Shown piece after piece: positions 1 to 6,118 of a stretch of 7,141 nt of DNA; position 1 is the stretch's first letter, and the number at the start of each line of letters is the position of its first letter. The notes below the pieces were generated by a model, which saw only the letters and a program-made list of their open reading frames with translations, was not told the origin of the DNA and ran no database searches. The translations under genes were made by a program, and so were the position numbers. The stretch is from Burkholderiales bacterium (GTDB lineage Bacteria; Pseudomonadota; Gammaproteobacteria; Burkholderiales; Casimicrobiaceae), in NCBI GenBank assembly GCA_031275075.1, contig JAISPI010000082.1, positions 1 through 7,141 on the forward strand. The letters are read 5' to 3'.

Positions 1-714
1 GCGATTCCCGCTCAGGCCAAGGTTGCCGACATCGGCGCCGGCACCGGGATTTCGACCAAGCTGCTGCTTGATGCCGGGCATCCGGTCGTTGCCGTCGAAC
101 CTAACGACGCGATGCGACAGGCCGCCGATCAATGGCTGTCCGGCTACCCGGGCTATTCCAGTGTCGCCGCGACCGCCGAACAAACGACCTTGCCCGACGC
201 CGACGTTGAGCTGATCGTTGCCGCGCAAGCCTTTCACTGGTTTGATCGCGATCAGGTGCGCCGCGAATTTACCCGCATTCTGCGCCCTGGCGGTTTGGTT
301 GCGTTGTTCTGGAACAGCCGCCTGCCCGATGGCAGCGATTTTTTACGAGGGTACGAGACGCTGCTGCAAACGTACGGTGTGGACTACAGCGCCGTCGCCG
401 AACGTTACAGCGATGATGCCGATATGCAACGCTGGTTTGGGTCGGGTCTGCGACACATCGGCCATTTTCATTACGCGCAAAAACTGGATTTCGACGGTTT
501 GCGTGGTCGCATGCTGTCTTCTTCGTACACGCCCAACGCCGGACACCCCAACCACGGAGCAGCGTTACGGGCGCTCAAATTCTTGTTTGATGCCACCGCC
601 CGGCAGGGCATTGTCGATTTTGAATACGATACCCGGATTTACGTCGGGATGATGCCCCCTGTTCACGCCTCAACCTCCAAAATCCGACACCCCGCCTCTG
701 ACACTTCCAAATAG
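1..714 (+). CDS. Class I SAM-dependent methyltransferase, 5' end off-window
   Basis: The reading frame is open from base 1, so the true start lies outside the window; 237 residues are visible, ending at TAG. The SAM-binding motif I, VADIGAGTG, is at visible residues 8-16. It is followed by an acidic motif II (VVAVEPND), a QAFHWFD motif, and the post-I strand LRPGGLVALFWN. This order is typical of Methyltransf_11-type Rossmann-fold methyltransferases acting on small molecules; the substrate cannot be read from the sequence. The family-like C-terminal strand ends near YDTRIYVG. About 22 further residues (MMPPVHAS...DTSK) look unlike the family and lie largely over the antisense 3' end of lpxH, so they may be read-through into the neighbour. 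The gene is the only plus-strand gene here and is convergent with lpxH. The fold is secure, the biological role unknown. Confidence 0.88.
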   Translation, partial: AIPAQAKVADIGAGTGISTKLLLDAGHPVVAVEPNDAMRQAADQWLSGYPGYSSVAATAEQTTLPDADVELIVAAQAFHWFDRDQVRREFTRILRPGGLVALFWNSRLPDGSDFLRGYETLLQTYGVDYSAVAERYSDDADMQRWFGSGLRHIGHFHYAQKLDFDGLRGRMLSSSYTPNAGHPNHGAALRALKFLFDATARQGIVDFEYDTRIYVGMMPPVHASTSKIRHPASDTSK

Positions 715-1391
715 AAACCGCTGGTACGCCAATCGGGCAGCACGATGCGTTCCCGTTTGCGCCCATGAATGTCAAAGTGGCTGGTGCCGGGTCGATGGGT
801 ATGACCGTGGATCATCCGCACTGCTTCATGTTCGAGCAAACAAGCGGCAACGGCATCCCGATTTACCTCCGTTTGGTATTCGGTCTTGTTCCGCGCCTTG
901 TTCATGCTGCGGCGGCGAAAATGTCCGGCGATCCAGCGCCGCAAAAAATACGGTAACGCCAAATATTGCCGGATCCGTGCCGGCGTCCGCCAGAAACGAC
1001 GCGCCGCCTGATAGTCCGCATCATGGGTACACAAGGCATCGCCGTGTGTCAGCACCGTCCGCACACCGTAAAGGTCAAGCACATGGGGATTGGGAAGCAG
1101 GGTGACACGCGCCGCGCGCGCAAAGCGCTCACCAATCAGAAAATCACGATTGCCGTGCTGTAAAAAAACAGGCACTCCCGACGCTTCGATCCCGGCCAGA
1201 CAGCGCGCAACGTCCTGATAATACGGTTCGCGCATTTGGTCATCGCCCAGCCAGTAATCAAACAAATCGCCGAGAATGTAAACACCGGCAGCTTTCTTCG
1301 CCGGGTCGGCGCAGAAAGTTTCAAAGCATCGTGTCAGCAACGATTGCTGTGGCGACAGATGCAAGTCCGAAAGAAACAGGATCGAAGACAC
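663..1391 (-). CDS. lpxH: UDP-2,3-diacylglucosamine diphosphatase LpxH
   Basis: LpxH hydrolyses UDP-2,3-diacylglucosamine to lipid X and UMP on the inner face of the cytoplasmic membrane, the fourth step of lipid A synthesis. The 242-residue length fits the family (about 240). The calcineurin-like metallophosphoesterase motifs occur in order: SDLHLS (D9, H11), GDLFDYW (41-47, D42), HGNRDF (79-84, N81), LTHGD (114-118) and HGHTHRP (195-201). These supply the expected metal ligands. The start is GTG at 1389-1391: an in-frame TGA lies only six codons upstream with no ATG between, and the first strand SSILFLSDLHL fits the family N-terminus. No convincing Shine-Dalgarno precedes it. It sits behind the ppiB terminator with its own promoter-like sequence, so it is probably transcribed alone. 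Its last 52 bases overlap the convergent methyltransferase. Confidence 0.97.
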   Translation of the reverse strand: MSSILFLSDLHLSPQQSLLTRCFETFCADPAKKAAGVYILGDLFDYWLGDDQMREPYYQDVARCLAGIEASGVPVFLQHGNRDFLIGERFARAARVTLLPNPHVLDLYGVRTVLTHGDALCTHDADYQAARRFWRTPARIRQYLALPYFLRRWIAGHFRRRSMNKARNKTEYQTEVNRDAVAACLLEHEAVRMIHGHTHRPGTSHFDIHGRKRERIVLPDWRTSGFYLEVSEAGCRILEVEA

Positions 1392-1421
1392 GTGACAGTG
1401 GGCAAGTCAACTGGTGCTGAC

Positions 1422-1449
1422 ATTATAGCGGAGCGTATCCATTTTTAAA
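1422..1449 (-). promoter_or_regulatory. Probable sigma70-type promoter for lpxH
   Basis: On the minus strand, TTTAAA (1449 to 1444, four of six matches to TTGACA) is separated by 16 bases from a perfect TATAAT (1427 to 1422). Transcription would begin near 1415, giving a leader of about 24 bases before the GTG of lpxH. The position fits well because the ppiB terminator lies just upstream. This is sequence matching only; no start site has been mapped. Confidence 0.65.
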
Positions 1450-1508
1450 CACAGCGACAAGGTGAAGCCAACGAAGTGTAAAGGTTTATGCGGTTCACTA
1501 TAGAGCAC

Positions 1509-1547
1509 AAAAAAACGCTGCCGTATGAACACACGGCAGCGTTTTTT
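1509..1547 (-). terminator. Rho-independent terminator after ppiB, possibly bidirectional
   Basis: CGCTGCCGT (1516-1524) pairs perfectly with ACGGCAGCG (1533-1541) around an 8-base loop. A run of A on the left (1509-1515) and six T on the right (1542-1547) extend the stem and give a T-tract in either direction. It begins 14 bases past the ppiB stop codon, so its main role is to end the ppiB transcript. The plus-strand orientation has no nearby upstream gene to terminate. The rest of the 170-base gap (1392-1561) holds the lpxH promoter and nothing else I can support. Confidence 0.92.
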
Positions 1548-1561
1548 CAATATCCGCTCGG

Positions 1562-2068
1562 TCAGGGAATCAGTTCAATGCTCTTGATCACGATGTCGCT
1601 TTTGGGCACATCCTGATGAAAGCCGAAACGACCCGTTGGCTGCATCTTTATTTCATCAACAACGCTTTCACCGTCCGTCACCTTGCCAAACACACAGTAT
1701 CCCCAGCCCTGCGGCGTGGCGCTCTTGAAATCCAGAAACGCGTTATCCTGAACATTGATGAAAAACTGCGACGTCGCCGAATGCGGCTCGGTCGTGCGCG
1801 CCATGGCGACCGTGTACATCTCGTTTTTGAGCTTGTTGTTGGCCTCATTATCGATCGGATCGCGCGTCGGTTTTTCCTGCATTCCCGGCAGGAAACCGCC
1901 ACCCTGAACCATGAAATTGCTGATAACCCGATGAAAGATGGTGCCGTTGTAGTGGCCATCGCGCACATATTGCACAAAATTGGCAACCGTTTTCGGCGCT
2001 TGCTTGGCGTTCAGCGCTATCGTAAAGTCGCCGTAATTGGTGCGTACCCGAGCGGACAGATTTTTCAT
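1562..2068 (-). CDS. ppiB: Cytoplasmic peptidyl-prolyl cis-trans isomerase, cyclophilin type (PpiB-like)
   Basis: This 168-residue cyclophilin catalyses cis-trans isomerisation of Xaa-Pro bonds during protein folding. It has no signal peptide and matches E. coli PpiB (164 aa) across its whole length, so it should be cytoplasmic. Active-site segments are visible: FHRV (45-48, catalytic Arg47), MVQGGGF (53-59), the NEANN stretch (74-78), MART (89-92) with HSAT, QFFINV (101-106), and GWGYCVFGKV (121-130). The start ATG at 2066-2068 is preceded by a purine-rich GGGAAAAGG stretch, a little far upstream for an ideal Shine-Dalgarno. It follows ppiA after 41 bases and is probably cotranscribed with it; the transcript should end at the hairpin just beyond the stop. 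The specific assignment to PpiB over other bacterial cyclophilins rests on close similarity recalled from E. coli and lack of a signal peptide. Confidence 0.96.
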   Translation of the reverse strand: MKNLSARVRTNYGDFTIALNAKQAPKTVANFVQYVRDGHYNGTIFHRVISNFMVQGGGFLPGMQEKPTRDPIDNEANNKLKNEMYTVAMARTTEPHSATSQFFINVQDNAFLDFKSATPQGWGYCVFGKVTDGESVVDEIKMQPTGRFGFHQDVPKSDIVIKSIELIP

Positions 2069-2109
2069 AATGACTTTGCCTTTTCCCTGTTTTTTATACC
2101 CGCATTATC

Positions 2110-2727
2110 TTACTCTTTTTTTGCCGGCGCGCCTTTGTCTCCGGCCTCAACAACGGACGCTTTCCGAACCACAATCGGCATTTTAGGCACATTGCCGTGC
2201 CCGCCTTGCATGCCGGTTTCGGTCTTGGCGATTTTGTTGACCACATCCATCCCTTCGATCACCTTGCCGAATACGGTATAACCATACCCTTGCGGCGTCG
2301 AAGCGGTGTAATCGAGAGGCGCATTGTTGGCGACATTGATGAAAAACTGCGCGGTCGCCGAGTGCGGATCGCCCGTTCGCGCCATCGCGATGGTGCCAAT
2401 GATGTTCTTGGCTCCCGCTTTCTGGTTCTCCGCGCCTTCATTGGGAATGGGCGCCCGGGTCGGTTTTTGCTGGAGCTTGTCGTCAAACCCGCCCCCCTGG
2501 ATCATGAACCCGTCGATGACCCGATGAAACTGGGTGCCGTCATAAAAACCGGCTTTGACATACTGAAGAAAATTATCGACCGTTTTCGGCGCCGCCTGCG
2601 GGAAAAGCTCCAGCTTGATCTTGCCCATCGTCGTATCGAACTCCACCTGCGGCTCGGCCGCCATCGCCGCGCCCATCCCTGTCATCAGAAAGAAAGACAT
2701 CACGACCCAAACATAACGCTTCATCAT
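2110..2727 (-). CDS. ppiA: Periplasmic peptidyl-prolyl cis-trans isomerase, cyclophilin type (PpiA-like)
   Basis: This is a 205-residue secreted cyclophilin. The N-terminus has a classic Sec signal peptide: MMKR, a hydrophobic core over about residues 5-19, then an AAMAA cleavage site near 20-24. The mature enzyme should be periplasmic and assist folding of exported proteins. The catalytic segments FHRV (67-70, Arg69), MIQGGGF (75-81), MART (115-118), HSAT and QFFINV (127-132) are intact. Compared with its neighbour ppiB it has a few extra residues in the loop around 97-109 (NEGAENQKAGAKN) and a Lys-rich tail ending KKE. Two adjacent ATG codons are present. AGAGGTG (2736 to 2730) is 2 bases from the first ATG (2727) and 5 from the second (2724), so translation may really begin at Met2. 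It lies upstream of ppiB in a tandem cyclophilin pair. Confidence 0.96.
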   Translation of the reverse strand: MMKRYVWVVMSFFLMTGMGAAMAAEPQVEFDTTMGKIKLELFPQAAPKTVDNFLQYVKAGFYDGTQFHRVIDGFMIQGGGFDDKLQQKPTRAPIPNEGAENQKAGAKNIIGTIAMARTGDPHSATAQFFINVANNAPLDYTASTPQGYGYTVFGKVIEGMDVVNKIAKTETGMQGGHGNVPKMPIVVRKASVVEAGDKGAPAKKE

Positions 2728-2729
2728 TT

Positions 2730-2736
2730 CACCTCT
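2730..2736 (-). promoter_or_regulatory. Shine-Dalgarno of ppiA, favours the second ATG
   Basis: AGAGGTG on the minus strand is a strong match to the anti-16S sequence. It leaves only 2 bases to the ATG at 2727 but 5 to the ATG at 2724. The second is the better-spaced start and shortens the protein by one residue. Confidence 0.7.
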
Positions 2737-2757
2737 AAAAAAACGGGGAAGTTCCCC
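2737..2757 (-). promoter_or_regulatory. Small GC hairpin plus T7 in the ppiA leader
   Basis: Read on the minus strand, GGGGA (2757 to 2753) pairs with TCCCC (2749 to 2745) around a 3-base loop, followed by G and seven T (2743 to 2737). The shape resembles a minimal intrinsic terminator, which could trim read-through from purB. If the TATAAT at 2767-2772 is used, the hairpin would instead lie at the extreme 5' end of the ppiA mRNA, where such stems often protect transcripts. The sequence alone does not decide between these. Confidence 0.4.
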
Positions 2758-2766
2758 TCGTCAAAA

Positions 2767-2772
2767 ATTATA
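2767..2772 (-). promoter_or_regulatory. Candidate -10 box for ppiA
   Basis: A perfect TATAAT lies on the minus strand 39 bases upstream of the first ppiA ATG, giving a predicted start near 2759. No good -35 hexamer is seen at 16-18 bases spacing, and there is no extended -10. The region where -35 should lie falls inside a hairpin/dyad (2778-2807), so the promoter may need an activator or may not be real. Confidence 0.4.
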
Positions 2773-2777
2773 AGTTT

Positions 2778-2807
2778 GCCATGATACGGCATCTCCGTAT
2801 CCATGGC
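2778..2807 (-). repeat. Inverted repeat (12-bp stem with one bulge) in the purB-ppiA gap
   Basis: GCCATG (2778-2783) and ATACGG (2784-2789) pair with CCGTAT (2795-2800) and CATGGC (2802-2807), leaving a 5-base loop and a single bulged C at 2801. The left arm's GATACGG and the right arm's CCGTATC also form an unbulged 7-5-7 dyad. It starts about 33 bases past the purB stop. No T-tract follows directly on either strand, although TATAATTTTT comes about 6 bases later on the minus strand. It could be a purB 3' hairpin, a non-canonical terminator, or an operator overlapping the -35 region of ppiA. Confidence 0.6.
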
Positions 2808-2839
2808 GGCAACATTTGTTACAATCGCGACCGAATAGC

Positions 2840-4237
<1,398 letters not shown>

Positions 4238-4284
4238 TTACTCGTCTTCATAAATAGGCCAAGGGGTGTGCTTACCAACATATT

Positions 4285-4959
4285 CTACGCGACCCATCCC
4301 GCAATAACCTTATCCGCTGCTTCAATTCCGCGTCGCGCCGTCGCCGAAAATTCGATGACCGTGACCCCGCCAATACCTTCGCCGCCGCTTTCGCCATCAT
4401 ACTCGCGCAATGTCCGCTCGATTCCGGCAAGCGCCCGGTGGCGTTCCTGCATATTCAGCTTGTCGGACTTGGTCGCCAGCAACAGCACTGGCCGGCTCGA
4501 CCGTAAAAACACCTCGAGCACCGGCACATCCAGATGGGTAATGCCGCGCCGGATATCGGTAACCAACACCAGCGCCGTCAACGTTTGCCGCTCCACCACA
4601 TAACGCCACAAAAAATCCTGCCAGTCGTTTTTGGTCTGCCGCGCCACCGCCGCATAGCCGTAACCCGGGAGATCGACCGCATACGCCCCGCAACGCATCT
4701 GGAAAAAATTGATCTGCTGCGTCCGCCCCGGCGTCCGCGACGCAAAGGCCAGACGCGTCCGGCGCGCCAGCGCATTGATCGCGCTCGATTTGCCGGCATT
4801 TGAACGTCCGGCAAAAGCGATTTCGATGGGCCCCGGTGAGGGTAACTGCGCCCACTGTGCCGCGCCTGTCACAAACACCGCCTCCAGCAATGGCGGTATG
4901 CCTTGGCCTTGGACAGACTGTCCCGCTTCGTTCCGTTCGCGCCGATTGCCTGACTGCAT
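4285..4959 (-). CDS. engB: Ribosome biogenesis GTPase EngB (YsxC/YihA)
   Basis: EngB is a small TRAFAC-class GTPase required for assembly of the large ribosomal subunit in bacteria. The protein has 224 residues, slightly longer than E. coli YihA (210). All GTPase motifs are present: G1 GRSNAGKSS (51-59), G2 in RTPGRTQ (75-81), G3 DLPGYGYA (96-103), G4 TKSD (163-166) and G5 SAT (205-207). The first 20 or so residues are hydrophilic and unlike the conserved domain, and a short Gly-rich segment (189-198, ESGGEGIGG) precedes G5. The start ATG at 4957-4959 is the furthest upstream in its frame (an in-frame TAA lies nine codons before it) but has no strong Shine-Dalgarno. A later GTG around residue 28 or 30 is possible but would cut close to the domain. 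It sits between the glutaredoxin and purB genes. Confidence 0.97.
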   Translation of the reverse strand: MQSGNRRERNEAGQSVQGQGIPPLLEAVFVTGAAQWAQLPSPGPIEIAFAGRSNAGKSSAINALARRTRLAFASRTPGRTQQINFFQMRCGAYAVDLPGYGYAAVARQTKNDWQDFLWRYVVERQTLTALVLVTDIRRGITHLDVPVLEVFLRSSRPVLLLATKSDKLNMQERHRALAGIERTLREYDGESGGEGIGGVTVIEFSATARRGIEAADKVIAGWVA

Positions 4960-5019
4960 ATCCGATGATCCGTTCTGTTCCGTTTATTTCATTGCTGTAC
5001 CGCTTGAACCATTGGGGCT

Positions 5020-5334
5020 CTACGTCTTTGCCGTCAACAATGCTCTCAATTCACCGCTTTCAAACATTTCCCGTATGATGTCACAGCCGCCGACGAACTC
5101 GCCGTTGACGTAAAGCTGCGGAAACGTCGGCCAATCCGCGTAGTCTTTGGCACCCTGCCGGATGTCCGGGTTGTCGAGTACATTGACCGAGAAAAAATCC
5201 ATCGCCCCGCACTGCTGCAAAAGCTCTACAGCCGTTGCCGAAAAACCGCACATCGGCATCTGCGGCGTTCCTTTCATATAGAGCACGACCGGATGCCCGG
5301 TTACCTGCGCATGAATGATTTCCTGCACTGTCAT
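5020..5334 (-). CDS. grxD: Monothiol CGFS glutaredoxin, Grx4/GrxD type
   Basis: CGFS glutaredoxins bind a [2Fe-2S] cluster with glutathione, usually as a homodimer or with BolA partners, and serve in Fe-S cluster delivery more than in disulfide reduction. The 104-residue protein has YMKGTPQMPMCGFS with the CGFS site at 29-32, the glutathione-contact segment WPTFPQLYVNGE (68-79), and GGCDI (82-86). All these match E. coli GrxD, which is a little longer at the C-terminus. The ATG at 5332-5334 is preceded by GGGAG about 8 bases away, a good Shine-Dalgarno. Flanking gaps are 60 bases on each side, with no terminator, so it may share a transcript with the upstream hem-linked genes. Proximity to hemX/hemY fits a broad iron/heme theme, but that is inference only. 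Confidence 0.95.
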   Translation of the reverse strand: MTVQEIIHAQVTGHPVVLYMKGTPQMPMCGFSATAVELLQQCGAMDFFSVNVLDNPDIRQGAKDYADWPTFPQLYVNGEFVGGCDIIREMFESGELRALLTAKT

Positions 5335-5394
5335 TACAACACTCCCAAAGAAAATTTAATAACTGCGCTATTTCACATCGCTTATCACGATGAA

Positions 5395-5817
5395 TCAAGG
5401 CATCTGAATTTTGCCGCCGCCGCCCAATCCTCCCAAACCGCCCATACCACCCATACCACCGCCCAAATGACTGCCTGAGGGCGGGATCACCAGCGATGAA
5501 GCCGCTTGCCGACGCAATTCCTGCAATTCCCGCATCGTCCGCTCGAGCGCTGCTTTGGATGCCTCGCTGTAAGCTGCAACGGCTTCCGCGAGCGTCGCCG
5601 CCGGAATATCAAAGCTGATCGGCAATGCGCCGAGCGAAGTCATCAATTGCGCCTCGCCGGAAAACACCATCGCCCGGGCAGTGTCGGTCGAACCATCCGC
5701 ATTGACCGGATGAAGCGCGCGCAATATGCCCATTTTTCGGTCGGTGTATATTTCCTCACGGTACAACGCGCTTGCGTCCATTGAAATATCAGGCAATTGT
5801 CCGGCCGGTGTATTCAT
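5395..5817 (-). CDS. Unrecognised 140-aa protein with Gly/Met/Leu-rich tail
   Basis: I cannot assign this protein to a named family. It has no signal peptide or membrane segment and looks soluble and cytoplasmic. Residues 10-72 look like beta-strand-rich sequence (DISMDASALYREEIYTD, then VFSGEAQLMTSLGALPISFD). Residues 74-107 are Ala/Glu/Arg-rich and very likely one long helix, possibly coiled-coil. Residues 108-118 (SLVIPPSGSHL) lead into a low-complexity GGM/GGL tail (119-135) ending GKIQMP. From memory, short betaproteobacterial hypothetical proteins with a similar YREE(I/V)(Y/F)TD start and GGGKIQ end exist, but I could not check this. The ATG at 5815-5817 has only a weak GCGAG upstream. 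It lies 27 bases behind the short hemY and is almost certainly in the same operon. Coding looks real: the composition is sensible and the gap placement fits. Confidence 0.85.
   Translation of the reverse strand: MNTPAGQLPDISMDASALYREEIYTDRKMGILRALHPVNADGSTDTARAMVFSGEAQLMTSLGALPISFDIPAATLAEAVAAYSEASKAALERTMRELQELRRQAASSLVIPPSGSHLGGGMGGMGGLGGLGGGGKIQMP
5413..5463 (-). repeat. Short tandem repeat coding a Gly-rich tail
   Basis: The plus strand shows two perfect tandem copies of the 9-mer CATACCACC (5443-5451 and 5452-5460), flanked by degenerate CCC/CCG-rich units. On the coding strand these read as GGM GGM GGL GGL GGGG in the C-terminal tail of the 140-aa protein. The unit length is a multiple of three, so slippage would change tail length without shifting frame. 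Confidence 0.7.
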
Positions 5818-5844
5818 AAAAAACTCGCTTTCAAGAAAAAAGAC

Positions 5845-6102
5845 TCAGGGGGAAATTTGTCGTTTCTGCAATTTCCGTTGCCGCCAATAGCGCGGCAAAT
5901 TCCATAGCACGCCCGCACCGCGAAGCAGCGCATAAAAAACAATGAACATTAACAACAAAACGATGATAAAAAAGTTCAAGCTCATTTCGAGGCTGAACAT
6001 TTCCGGCACCGCGATTTGCACATAACCCCAGTTGGCGCGCGCGAAAATACCCAGCGCCATTGCCAGCGCCGCGATGATCAAAAGACGGGAACCCCATTTC
6101 AT
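5845..6102 (-). CDS. hemY: HemY N-terminal membrane anchor only (short or truncated HemY)
   Basis: From Met at 6102 this encodes 85 residues. The pattern matches the N-terminal domain of HemY: MKWGSRLLII, a first membrane helix at about 5-21, ARANWGYVQIAVP, a second helix at about 42-60 (SLNFFIIVLLLMFIVFYALL), then LPRYWRQRKLQKRQ, a basic segment. Full HemY proteins are about 400 residues, with a long TPR region after this anchor. Here the frame stops at 5845 and the next gene starts 27 bases later, so the TPR part is missing rather than frameshifted. Upstream in-frame ATGs exist at 6111 and 6135; the latter would overlap the hemX stop by 17 bases. I chose 6102 because family similarity begins there and GGAG lies 10 bases before it. 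It could be a remnant or a functional mini-anchor. HemY's role in heme synthesis is poorly defined in general. Confidence 0.8.
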   Translation of the reverse strand: MKWGSRLLIIAALAMALGIFARANWGYVQIAVPEMFSLEMSLNFFIIVLLLMFIVFYALLRGAGVLWNLPRYWRQRKLQKRQISP

Positions 6103-6118
6103 AAGAACCATGCTCCGA

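Noticed and set aside
1462..1498. Imperfect inverted repeat GTGAA...TTCAC upstream of lpxH
   Set aside because: Short arms with a bulge and a loop over 20 bases; not stable enough to support a function.
1616..2281. Plus-strand open frame of 221 codons
   Set aside because: It lies opposite ppiB and ppiA, whose full-length family matches are clear. The translated protein is Arg/His-rich with no recognisable motif, typical of the antisense of a GC-rich gene.
5376..5392. CATCG...CGATG inverted repeat between the 140-aa gene and the glutaredoxin gene
   Set aside because: Only a 5-bp stem with a 7-base loop and no T-tract; expected by chance in a gap of this size.
5818..5900. Frameshift splitting hemY
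   Set aside because: There is no TPR-like sequence in any frame after the stop; the next gene starts 27 bases later and encodes an unrelated protein.
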